A stretch of DNA of 64,000 nt from Rhizobium sp. LC145 (lineage in GTDB: Bacteria; Pseudomonadota; Alphaproteobacteria; Rhizobiales; Rhizobiaceae). Positions within the stretch are counted from its first letter, which is position 1. Each line of letters begins with the position of its first letter. Location of the stretch: positions 62,001 to 126,000 of the forward strand of contig NZ_LBHV01000007.1 in the NCBI RefSeq assembly GCF_001005825.1, read 5' to 3'. Both the position numbers and the translations under genes were made by a program. Below the pieces are notes generated by a model. That model had not been told where the DNA came from and did not search any database. It saw only the letters and a program-made list of their open reading frames with translations. Below, piece after piece: positions 7,882 to 15,006 of this stretch.

Positions 7882-8037
7882 ATGATGATGCACCAATCTG
7901 CCCCAGTCGCTGTCGATAACGCCCCGGCCAAGCAGCCCATCCCACAGCATGTGCTGGATCGCCTCGAATCCGAATGGCAGCAGATGCGCGAAAACGCGCC
8001 CGCACCATCCGTTCAAATCCCCTTGAAACGCCCTTAA
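7882..8037 (+). CDS. 51-aa microprotein under an EcfG promoter
   Basis: The ORF starts with three consecutive ATGs (MMMHQSAPVAV), contains an amphipathic-looking segment HVLDRLESEWQQMRE (about 24-38) and ends NAPAPSVQIPLKRP. It has a strong Shine-Dalgarno (AAAGGAGAT, 1-2 nt spacer to the first ATG, better for the second or third). Promoter, leader, ribosome site and ORF are in register, which is strong evidence for a real gene despite its size. No family recognised. It lies on the opposite strand between terL and the endolysin. It is Pro/Gln/Ala rich with no membrane segment, so probably a cytosolic regulator or chaperone-like peptide (inference). Confidence 0.65.
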   Translation: MMMHQSAPVAVDNAPAKQPIPQHVLDRLESEWQQMRENAPAPSVQIPLKRP

Positions 8038-8055
8038 GCGAGACGAGCCAGGGCG

Positions 8056-9315
8056 TCAGATCCCGCGCACGCGCGGCTCGCCCTGCCCTTCGAACATCAG
8101 CGCCGTCAGCGCCCAGACCAGCGCGTCCAGCCGGTCGGGCGAACGGCCTGAGGAGAGCCCGTCGGGTCCGAAGTCGCACATCTGGTCCTCCAGTTCGGCG
8201 AACCTTCCGGCATGGGCCACCCGCCCCTGTTCGTAGAGTGCGGCCACCGGCTCGGCGCGCAGGAATTTGCCGCGCGTCGCCCGCACCATGGTCACGGGCA
8301 GGTTCGCATCCACGCTTTTCAACATGGCCGCCACCATCTCGCCGCCCTGGTTGACCTCCGCCACCACCCGGTCGGCCCGGAAACGCTCGTAGGCTCTCGC
8401 CACCGCATGCGCCCAGCCGGCGGGGCTTTTCCCTTCCACCGAGCAGTCCGCCAGCACCACGCCGCGTCCGCCCGCCTCGATCCCGGCCACCACGATGCCG
8501 CAGCAGGAACTTGCTCCCGCGCCCGAGGGCGGGTCGACCGCCACGACGATGCGCCGCAGCGCTCCGGTGAAGCGGATCACACAGGTTTCGAGGTCGTCGC
8601 GCTTCCAGAGCGCGTCTTCACGGTCCTCGATCAGCTCACCGTCGAGTTCCTGTCTTCCCAGTCGTGTGCCTCCATAACGCCCTTCGAGCGCCTGGATGAA
8701 GCCCGGCGCCAGGTTGCCGGAATTTTCCCTGGTCGATATCCTCACGAGCCGCGTTCCCGGCTCGGCGATCAGCCGCTTCAGCACCGGCACGGGCCGCGGC
8801 GTCGTCGTCACGAGCTGGCGCGGATCGGCCCCGAGCCGCAGACCGAACTGCAGCATGTCGAAAGTCTCTTCCGGATATTTCCACTTGGCGAGCTCGTCGC
8901 ACCAGGCAAAGTGGAATTGAGGTCCGCGCAGGCTCTCCGGATCTTCCGAGGAGAATATCTGCGCCACGGCCCCGTTCGGCCAGACGAGCCTTCGCCGCGA
9001 GATCTCGAATTCCGGCCGCTTGCCCCGCGCAATGCGGCAAATGCCGGAAACGCCGTCGATCATCACCTCGCGGGCATCGCCCAGCGTCTCGGCCACCAGC
9101 GCGATCCTCAGGTTCGAACGCTCGGAGGCGCAAGCCAGCGCATGCACCCATTCCGCGCCCGCCCGCGTCTTGCCCGAACCCCGCCCGCCCATAACGAGCC
9201 AGGTGCGCCAATCGCCTTCGGGGGGCTTTTGTTCGGAACGGCCATTGAAATCCCAGTCCCGGTCGAGGCCGAAAATGAAGTCGGCGTAGGGATCGGAACA
9301 CTCCGGAGCCAACAT
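8056..9315 (-). CDS. Terminase large subunit (GTA TerL type)
   Basis: The packaging ATPase/nuclease, 419 aa from the ATG at 9315. Walker A GGRGSGKT lies at 43-50, Walker B FAWCDE at 136-141, the coupling motif TTP at 171-173, and nuclease acidic residues are D261 (VAVDPP), E320 and D394/D397 (SPDRLDALVWAL). All key residues are present. Length and the DPYADFIF...PPEGDWRTWL opening match GTA TerLs. The same frame stays open upstream to an ATG at 9753 (565 aa), reading through a palindromic repeat at 9321-9437 and overlapping terS. I favour the short start, but ATGs at 9492 and 9753 remain possible. Confidence 0.88.
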   Translation of the reverse strand: MLAPECSDPYADFIFGLDRDWDFNGRSEQKPPEGDWRTWLVMGGRGSGKTRAGAEWVHALACASERSNLRIALVAETLGDAREVMIDGVSGICRIARGKRPEFEISRRRLVWPNGAVAQIFSSEDPESLRGPQFHFAWCDELAKWKYPEETFDMLQFGLRLGADPRQLVTTTPRPVPVLKRLIAEPGTRLVRISTRENSGNLAPGFIQALEGRYGGTRLGRQELDGELIEDREDALWKRDDLETCVIRFTGALRRIVVAVDPPSGAGASSCCGIVVAGIEAGGRGVVLADCSVEGKSPAGWAHAVARAYERFRADRVVAEVNQGGEMVAAMLKSVDANLPVTMVRATRGKFLRAEPVAALYEQGRVAHAGRFAELEDQMCDFGPDGLSSGRSPDRLDALVWALTALMFEGQGEPRVRGI

Positions 9316-9320
9316 ATCTC

Positions 9321-9437
9321 CGTCATTCCTGTGCTTGTCACAGGAATCCAGCCAGCCCAAGTCTTTGGGCTGAAAAGACTCTTCCGCGCCGCCGCCGCGG
9401 CGCTGCTGGATCCCTGTGACAAGCACAGGGATGACGG
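9321..9437. repeat. Palindromic repeat in frame with the 5' end of the terL ORF
   Basis: Arms 9321-9352 (GTCATTCCTGTGCTTGTCAC...) and 9405-9437 are near-perfect reverse complements of about 32 nt with a GC-rich loop containing a second small palindrome. The element is dispersed in many alphaproteobacterial genomes (recalled knowledge). When translated with terL it yields the telltale peptide VIPVLVTGIQ and its mirror CDKHRNDG. It sits immediately 5' of the most likely terL start. Confidence 0.8.
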
Positions 9438-9556
9438 GAAGTGACCCTGCGGCGCTCTCATCAACAAAGGTCGGCACCTGCCCATCGGCCATCGCGACAC
9501 CGTCTGTTATCCGCTCGCCAAGCGCGCTACCTTGCCTCACGGCCTCCAGGCTTTCC

Positions 9557-10216
9557 TCACGCACGGCCGCGATTGTCCGTACGCCTTGATTCAGCCGCTT
9601 CGAAAGCAACAATGCCTTGCCCGCCGTCCGCTCCTGCGCCCGCCGCAATGTCCGCTGGCTCGGCGGCGCAGCGCCCAACCCTCTCGATAACTGAGGTCGG
9701 TGGACCATCCCGTTTCCATGCTTCGTAAAGGCGGAAAGCGTTTTCATTGGCACGGTCCTCGATAAGCTTCATGAAGCGGGCCTTGGCCTCCTCATAACCG
9801 CCCTCCTCCGCCTGCCGCTCGGCCTCCGCTTCCCGGTCGCGGGCAAGCTGGCGCTGCAGGGCGTCCACCTTTTCGAGCGTGCGCACGATCAGCGACATGG
9901 CGTCGGTCGCGGCCTTCACGTCGGCGCGGGCGAGCTTTTGCGCCGCCTCGTCGCCGCCGTCGAGAAGCGCCTCGGCGGTCGCGCGCAGCTTGCGGAAGGT
10001 CGAAAACTGCGCGCGCATCTCCACGGTCATCTCGTTGAGCAGCCGCCGCAGTTCCTCGGCCTCGGAACGGGTCCCTTCGGCCGATTTGGTTTCCAGCAGC
10101 ACGCCGCGCACCCTTTTGGCGAGGTCCAAATCCTCCATGCGCACGGCCTCGTCATAGCGCGGCCGTTCCGCCCAGAGCCCGAAAAGCGCCGGTTCGAAAG
10201 TCTCGAATTCATTCAT
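9557..10216 (-). CDS. Putative terminase small subunit (GTA gp1-like), coiled-coil protein
   Basis: This 219-aa protein from the ATG at 10216 (MNEFETFEPALFGL) is dominated by charged helices: EELRRLLNEMTVEMRAQF, KLARADVKAATDAMSLIVR and QRQLARDREAEAERQAEE. The gene directly before terL in GTAs encodes a coiled-coil small terminase, which supports the assignment by position. The last 40 residues (after GPPTSVIERV) look unlike protein-coding sequence and overlap the extended terL frame, so a frameshift or a decayed 3' end is possible. No direct DNA-binding motif is recognisable. Confidence 0.55.
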   Translation of the reverse strand: MNEFETFEPALFGLWAERPRYDEAVRMEDLDLAKRVRGVLLETKSAEGTRSEAEELRRLLNEMTVEMRAQFSTFRKLRATAEALLDGGDEAAQKLARADVKAATDAMSLIVRTLEKVDALQRQLARDREAEAERQAEEGGYEEAKARFMKLIEDRANENAFRLYEAWKRDGPPTSVIERVGRCAAEPADIAAGAGADGGQGIVAFEAAESRRTDNRGRA

Positions 10217-10290
10217 GGCCGATATCCAAAAGGCACGCGAAACCGCGCCGGCGGCCTTAAACCACCACCGACGAAACGCTGCCGAAATCC

Positions 10291-10326
10291 TGGAAAAAAG
10301 AAAGCCCGGTCTGCTTGAGCCGGGCC
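10291..10326 (-). terminator. Rho-independent terminator downstream of brnA
   Basis: Reading the minus strand, stem GCCCGG/CCGGGC (10320-10325 with 10304-10309) with a 10-nt loop is followed by TTTCTTTTTT. It would end brnTA transcription before the terS gene. A second hairpin (TTGCGACCG/CGGTCGCAA, 10342-10381) precedes it. Confidence 0.7.
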
Positions 10327-10454
10327 AATTGACTGGAAGCCTTGCGACCGTCTGCCTCTCAAGGCTACCCGCCGGTCGCAATTCTTCGACGATAACCAAA
10401 ACCTACCAAACTACCGTCACGCCGTCAAGGACTATTTTCCTATCCACGCGATTT

Positions 10455-10778
10455 TTATCGCCGACCGGCCTTCAACCCCGCAGCCTTCCGGAGGTCGTCA
10501 TTCATCTGGCTTTGCCAGCCCTTTCCCTTGGCCTTGTAATGTTCGACGATATCGGGATCGAGGCGGATCGTGACAGGTGTCTTGGTCGTTTCGAGCGGCG
10601 GCCGACCACGCGAACGCAGGATGCTGCCATAAAGTTCGGGAAAGACCTCGCGAAACGGTTTGCCACCCTCGGCGATCTCTTCGTCGCTTATCTCGCAATC
10701 CTCCGGATCTTGGGCAATCTGCCGCTGGATTTCAGCCTCCTCGGCATCTGAAATTTCTGGAATCCGTTTCCTGCTCAT
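10455..10778 (-). CDS. brnA: BrnA-family antitoxin
   Basis: This 107-aa protein has an acidic N-terminal half (ISDAEEAEIQRQIAQDPEDCEISDEE) and a C-terminal ribbon-helix-helix segment TPVTIRLDPDIVEHYKAKGKGWQSQMNDDLRKAAGL. That order (toxin-neutralising first, DNA-binding last) and the RGRPP linker are typical of BrnA. It overlaps brnT by 4 bp and follows it, the usual toxin-first order of BrnTA. It should neutralise BrnT and autorepress the operon. Confidence 0.9.
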   Translation of the reverse strand: MSRKRIPEISDAEEAEIQRQIAQDPEDCEISDEEIAEGGKPFREVFPELYGSILRSRGRPPLETTKTPVTIRLDPDIVEHYKAKGKGWQSQMNDDLRKAAGLKAGRR

Positions 10779-11020
10779 AACGCTTGCCTTTCCTTTCGGC
10801 TGGCCCGTCGCATGGAAACGATCGAGATCGCCTCCATTCCAAGCGGTCTGAAGATAACCGCAATGATCATCCCGTTCAGGAAGCCGATGGCCTTGTAGCG
10901 GCCATCCCTTGCCGGAAAGACCACCGCCGAGGCAAAGAACTCCATGTCGACGTCTTCAAAATCGAGGCCTCTGCTCTCGAGGTTCCTCAAACGCTTCGGC
11001 GGATCATAAACGATCTTCAC
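10775..11020 (-). CDS. brnT: BrnT-family ribonuclease toxin
   Basis: This 81-aa RelE-fold toxin starts at a GTG (11020). The sequence has the BrnT hallmarks: YDPPKRLRNLESRGLDFEDV, a DGRYKAIGFLNG strand and the C-terminal SMRRASRKER, where the arginines are the proposed RNase residues. BrnT cleaves RNA and arrests growth. A sigma-70-like promoter lies upstream (11054-11082). The module sits just outside the GTA-like cluster on the same strand. Confidence 0.9.
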   Translation of the reverse strand: MKIVYDPPKRLRNLESRGLDFEDVDMEFFASAVVFPARDGRYKAIGFLNGMIIAVIFRPLGMEAISIVSMRRASRKERQAL

Positions 11021-11053
11021 GCCAATCTAACCCCCGCATCCCCCAGATTTCAA

Positions 11054-11082
11054 TAAATATCGTACGTACAATAATAATGCAA
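11054..11082 (-). promoter_or_regulatory. brnTA promoter with GTACGTAC palindrome in the spacer
   Basis: On the minus strand a -35 TTGCAT (11077-11082) and -10 TATTTA (11054-11059) are separated by 17 bp. The spacer holds the perfect palindrome GTACGTAC (11062-11069), a good candidate operator for autorepression by BrnA. The surrounding sequence is the most AT-rich of the area. Confidence 0.55.
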
Positions 11083-11139
11083 TCTAAAGTTTATTTCCTG
11101 TTCAGGAAGGAACATCTTCCAAATCCCGGGGTTACGTCG

Positions 11140-11168
11140 CCAATCGATCGTGGGCCAACCGATCGTGG
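11140..11168 (+). promoter_or_regulatory. Tandem 14-bp direct repeat before paoA
   Basis: CCAATCGATCGTGG (11140-11153) and CCAACCGATCGTGG (11155-11168) differ by one base and are spaced 15 bp centre to centre, ending 12 bp before the paoA start codon. The spacing and position suggest a regulator-binding site or a leader structure. No cognate regulator gene is adjacent. Confidence 0.4.
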
Positions 11169-11180
11169 AAAGGGCAGACC

Positions 11181-11696
11181 ATGGAGACCGGCGCAAGTCA
11201 TTCCCTCCCCAGCATACCCGTCACGCTCACCGTCAACGGCGAGCGCCACCGGTTCGAGCTTCACCCCTGGGTCACGCTTCTCGATCTTCTGCGCGGACCC
11301 CTGCAGCTCACCGGCACCAAGAAGGGCTGCGATCAGGGCCAGTGCGGCGCCTGCACGGTTCTCATCGATGGCGAGAGGATCAATTCCTGTCTCAAGCTCG
11401 CCGTCAGCGTCGACGGCGCCGAGATCACCACCGTCGAAGGGCTCGGCACGCCGGAAAACATGCACCCGCTGCAGAAGGCCTTCCTGGAGCACGATGCCTA
11501 TCAGTGCGGCTATTGCACGCCGGGGCAGATCTGTTCCGCCGCCGGCCTGCTTGCCGAAGGTCATGCCCATTCCCGCGCCGATATCCGCGAGCTGATGAGC
11601 GGCAATCTCTGTCGCTGCGGCGCCTATACCAATATCGCCGACGCCGTCGAGGAGGTCATGGGCAACCAGGCGGTTCTCCGGGAGGCGGCGGAATGA
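11181..11696 (+). CDS. paoA: Aldehyde/xanthine dehydrogenase iron-sulfur subunit (PaoA-like)
   Basis: This 171-aa subunit carries two [2Fe-2S] clusters. The plant-ferredoxin cluster is bound by C50, C55, C58, C70 (GCDQGQCGACTVL) and the second by C109, C112, C144, C146 (QCGYC...NLCRCGAY). It passes electrons from the molybdenum site to the FAD subunit. Unlike E. coli PaoA, no twin-arginine signal peptide is visible before residue 15, so the complex is probably cytoplasmic. It overlaps paoB by ATGA, forming a three-gene operon. Confidence 0.88.
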   Translation: METGASHSLPSIPVTLTVNGERHRFELHPWVTLLDLLRGPLQLTGTKKGCDQGQCGACTVLIDGERINSCLKLAVSVDGAEITTVEGLGTPENMHPLQKAFLEHDAYQCGYCTPGQICSAAGLLAEGHAHSRADIRELMSGNLCRCGAYTNIADAVEEVMGNQAVLREAAE

Positions 11697-12709
11697 GGCC
11701 CTTCGATTATACCCGCGCCGAAACCGTCCGCGAGGCCGTTGCCGCACTTGTCGCCAATCCCGAGGCGCAATTGCTTGCCGGCGGCACCAATCTCGTGGAC
11801 CTGATGAAATACGAGGTGGCGCACCCCGCCGCCATCATCGATATCAACCACCTGCCGCTCAGGCAGATTGAGGAGCTTGCGGACGGCAGCCTGCGCATCG
11901 GCGCGCTCGTCAGCAATGCCGCCGTCGCCTACGACTCTCGTGTGAAGGAACGCTATCCGCTGCTTGCTAGTGCCATTCTCGCCGGTGCCTCGCCGCAGCT
12001 CCGCAACGCCGCCACCACCGGCGGCAACCTGCTCCAGCGCACGCGCTGCTATTATTTCTACGATCCGTCGAGCCCCTGCAACAAGCGCGAGCCGGGCTCC
12101 GGCTGCTCGGCGATCGGCGGCGTCAACCGCATCCATGCCATTCTCGGCGCCAGCGACAAATGCATCGCCGTCCACCCATCCGATATGTGTGTGGCGCTGG
12201 CGGCGCTCGCCGCAACCGTCGAGGTCGAGGGGCCGGAAGGCCGCCGCTATATCCCGTTTGCCGAATTCCACCGGCTGCCCGGCGATCATCCGGAGCGCGA
12301 CAACACGCTGGCTCCGGGAGAAATGGTTCTCGCCGTCCGGCTGGAGGGCAATCACTTCGTCCCCCATCACAGCTACCTGAAACTGCGCGACCGGCTTTCC
12401 TTTGCCTTCGCGCTGGTCTCGGTCGCCGCGGCCATGGATATTGCCGATGGCGAGATCGTCGATCTGCGCGTGGCGCTCGGCGGCGTGGCCCACATGCCCT
12501 GGCGCGACAGTCTGGCGGAGGCCGAATTCGCCGGCGCACCGCCGACGGAAGAGACCTTCCGCAAGGTCGCGGTGCGGCTTCTGGCCGGCGCGAAGGGCCA
12601 GGGCGGCAATGATTTCAAGATCCCGCTCGCCCATCGGGCAATCGTGCGGGCGCTCTCCCAGGCGGCCGCCGGCACGCCGCAGGACCAGACCGTCAAAGCC
12701 TTCCAATAG
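11693..12709 (+). CDS. paoB: Molybdenum hydroxylase FAD-binding subunit (PaoB-like)
   Basis: This 338-aa protein is of the CO-dehydrogenase flavoprotein family. FAD-binding motifs are LLAGGTNL (27-34) and ATTGGNLLQ (107-115). It carries an insertion with four cysteines (C119, C129, C138, C157; RTRCYYFYD...PCNK...GCSA), which in the YagS/PaoB branch binds an extra [4Fe-4S] cluster; this separates it from plain xanthine dehydrogenase medium subunits. Start ATG at 11693 overlaps the upstream stop. Eleven bases separate it from paoC. Confidence 0.88.
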   Translation: MRPFDYTRAETVREAVAALVANPEAQLLAGGTNLVDLMKYEVAHPAAIIDINHLPLRQIEELADGSLRIGALVSNAAVAYDSRVKERYPLLASAILAGASPQLRNAATTGGNLLQRTRCYYFYDPSSPCNKREPGSGCSAIGGVNRIHAILGASDKCIAVHPSDMCVALAALAATVEVEGPEGRRYIPFAEFHRLPGDHPERDNTLAPGEMVLAVRLEGNHFVPHHSYLKLRDRLSFAFALVSVAAAMDIADGEIVDLRVALGGVAHMPWRDSLAEAEFAGAPPTEETFRKVAVRLLAGAKGQGGNDFKIPLAHRAIVRALSQAAAGTPQDQTVKAFQ

Positions 12710-12720
12710 AGAAATTCGCC

Positions 12721-14958
12721 ATGCTCAATCATTCGCGGATCGTCGGCTTTCCTTTCTCCCGCATCGAGGGGCCGCTGAAAGTCACCGGCCAGGCGCACTA
12801 TGCCGCCGAGCATCACGCGCCGGGCCTGCTGCACGGCTTCGTCGCGGTCTCCACCGTTGCCGCCGGCAGCATCGCGGAGATCGACACGGCCGAGGCCGAG
12901 CGCTTTCCCGGCGTGGTGAAGGTCTATACCCATGAAAACCGGCCCCAAACGGCGGAAAGCGACGACAAGTGGAAGGACACAGCCGCCGTGCCCGGCCACC
13001 CGTTCCGGCCGCTCGAAAACGGACGCATCCTTTACGACGGCCAACCGGTGGCGCTGGTGATCGCCGAGGGTTTCGAGGCCGCGCGAGATGCCGCCTCCCT
13101 CATCCGCATCCGCTACATCGCGGACGAGCCCCATACCGATATCCTCCGCGAAAGGCGGCAGAGCTATGTTCCGGCCGAGCCGCGCGGCGAGAGCATGGTT
13201 CCGCCCCCTCCCCGCGGCGAGCCGGAACAGGCCTTCGCGGCCGCGCCATGCACGGTCTCCGCCGAATACGTGCTGGAAGGAGAGCACCATAATCCGATGG
13301 AGCTTTTCGGCACGACGGTGCTCTTCGAAAACGGCGGCCTCACCATCCATGACAAGACGCAGGGGCCGCAGAACACCCAGGCCTATGTCTGCAATGTCTT
13401 CGGCCTCGATCCTGAAAAGGTGAAGGTCAGGAACGATTTCGTCGGCGGAGCCTTCGGCGCGGGCCTGCGCCCCAAGCACCAGCTTTTCCTCGCCGTCATG
13501 GCGAGTCTCGATCTCCAGCGTCCGGTCAAGGTGGAGCTTTCCCGCCGCGAGATGTTCTATCTCACCTGGCGTCCGGCCACCGTCCAGCGGGTCTCGCTCG
13601 CCGCCGATCGCGACGGCCGCCTGCAATCGGTCATGCACCATGCCGTGCAGGCCACTTCGCGCTACGAGGACTATCAGGAGAATGTCGTCAACTGGTCCGG
13701 GCTCGCCTATCGATGCGACAATGTCAGACTTTCATACGAACTCGCCAAGCTGGATGTCTCCACGCCGGGCGACATGCGCGCGCCGGGTGCCGCCACCGGC
13801 GTCACGGCACTCGAAACGGCCATGGACGAACTCGCCTACGAGGTCGGCATCGACCCGCTGGAACTGAGGCGCCGCAACTTCGCCGACCACGACCAGAACC
13901 AGGGCAAGCAGTTCACCTCCAAGGCGCTCGACGCCTGCTATCGGGAAGGCGCCGCCCGTTTTGGCTGGGATCGGCGCTCCTTCTCGCCCCGCTCGATGCG
14001 CGAAGGCCACGATCTCGTCGGCTGGGGCATGGCGGGCGGCGTCTGGGAAGCGTCGATCGCGCCGGCGGAAGCCCGGGTGCGCCTCTCAGTCGATGGCGCG
14101 GTCACCGTCTCGGCGGCCGCCTCCGATATCGGCACCGGCACCTATACCATCCTCGGTCAGATCGCTGCCGAGACCTTCGGCGTCCCCCTCGGCCGGGTCA
14201 AGGTGGAGATCGGGGATTCCACCCTGCCGAAGACCGGCGTCGAGGGCGGTTCGCGCACCGCCGCCTCCTCCGGCTCGGCCGTCCAGGTCGCCTCGAAAGC
14301 GGCCGTCAAAACGCTGCTTGCCCACGCGAAGGGGATGCCGAACTCACCGCTTGCCCGCGCATCGGAGGAAGACGTCTCCATCAGCGAAGGCCGGCTCGTG
14401 CTCGAACGCAACCACCAGATCGGCCTTTCGATCGGCGATATCATGGACGCCGCCGGCGTCTCCTTCATCGAGGAGCACGGCAAGATCGAGCCGGACGAGG
14501 CGCAGATGAAGAAGTTCATCAGCTACACCCATTCGGCCGTTTTCGTGGAAGTGAAGGTGGATGAGGATCTCTGCATCCCCCGCGTCACCCGCGTCGTCAG
14601 CGCGATCGCCGGCGGGCGCATCCTCAATCCCAAGACAGCCCGCAGCCAGATTCTCGGCGGCGTCGTCATGGGCATCGGCATGGCGCTTCACGAGGAAGGC
14701 ATGATCGACCACCGCACCGGCCGGATCATGAACCACAATCTCGCAGAATATCATATGCCCGCCCATGCGGATATCGAGGATATTGAGGTCGTTTTCGTGG
14801 AGGAAGAGGACGACAAGGTGAGCCCGATCGGCGCCAAGGGGCTCGGCGAGATCGGCATCGTCGGCGTCGCCGCCGCCGTCTCAAACGCCATCTTCCACGC
14901 CACCGGCAAGCGCATCCGGCATCTTCCCATTACGGTTGATAGAATTCTGGGAGCGTGA
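12721..14958 (+). CDS. paoC: Molybdenum hydroxylase large subunit, molybdopterin-binding (PaoC-like)
   Basis: This 745-aa catalytic subunit oxidises an aldehyde or N-heterocycle at a molybdenum cofactor. It begins with the hammerhead domain (GPLKVTGQAHYAAEH) and includes GGAFGAGLR, the cofactor-binding EGGSRTAASSGSA and the C-terminal AKGLGEIG, in which the base-catalyst glutamate is about residue 710. Length agrees with PaoC. No XdhC/PaoD cofactor-insertion chaperone gene follows, so it must be supplied from elsewhere. The substrate cannot be deduced. Confidence 0.88.
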   Translation: MLNHSRIVGFPFSRIEGPLKVTGQAHYAAEHHAPGLLHGFVAVSTVAAGSIAEIDTAEAERFPGVVKVYTHENRPQTAESDDKWKDTAAVPGHPFRPLENGRILYDGQPVALVIAEGFEAARDAASLIRIRYIADEPHTDILRERRQSYVPAEPRGESMVPPPPRGEPEQAFAAAPCTVSAEYVLEGEHHNPMELFGTTVLFENGGLTIHDKTQGPQNTQAYVCNVFGLDPEKVKVRNDFVGGAFGAGLRPKHQLFLAVMASLDLQRPVKVELSRREMFYLTWRPATVQRVSLAADRDGRLQSVMHHAVQATSRYEDYQENVVNWSGLAYRCDNVRLSYELAKLDVSTPGDMRAPGAATGVTALETAMDELAYEVGIDPLELRRRNFADHDQNQGKQFTSKALDACYREGAARFGWDRRSFSPRSMREGHDLVGWGMAGGVWEASIAPAEARVRLSVDGAVTVSAAASDIGTGTYTILGQIAAETFGVPLGRVKVEIGDSTLPKTGVEGGSRTAASSGSAVQVASKAAVKTLLAHAKGMPNSPLARASEEDVSISEGRLVLERNHQIGLSIGDIMDAAGVSFIEEHGKIEPDEAQMKKFISYTHSAVFVEVKVDEDLCIPRVTRVVSAIAGGRILNPKTARSQILGGVVMGIGMALHEEGMIDHRTGRIMNHNLAEYHMPAHADIEDIEVVFVEEEDDKVSPIGAKGLGEIGIVGVAAAVSNAIFHATGKRIRHLPITVDRILGA

Positions 14959-15006
14959 GGCGGGGCTGGGCAGGCGGATGAGGGGCAGCAACACTGCGTA
15001 GCCGAT

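Noticed and set aside
10304..10381. Cloverleaf-like pair of hairpins between brnA and terS, considered as a tRNA
   Set aside because: No acceptor stem with CCA-compatible end, no T-arm GTTCRA motif and no D-arm; explained better as a terminator and a second hairpin.
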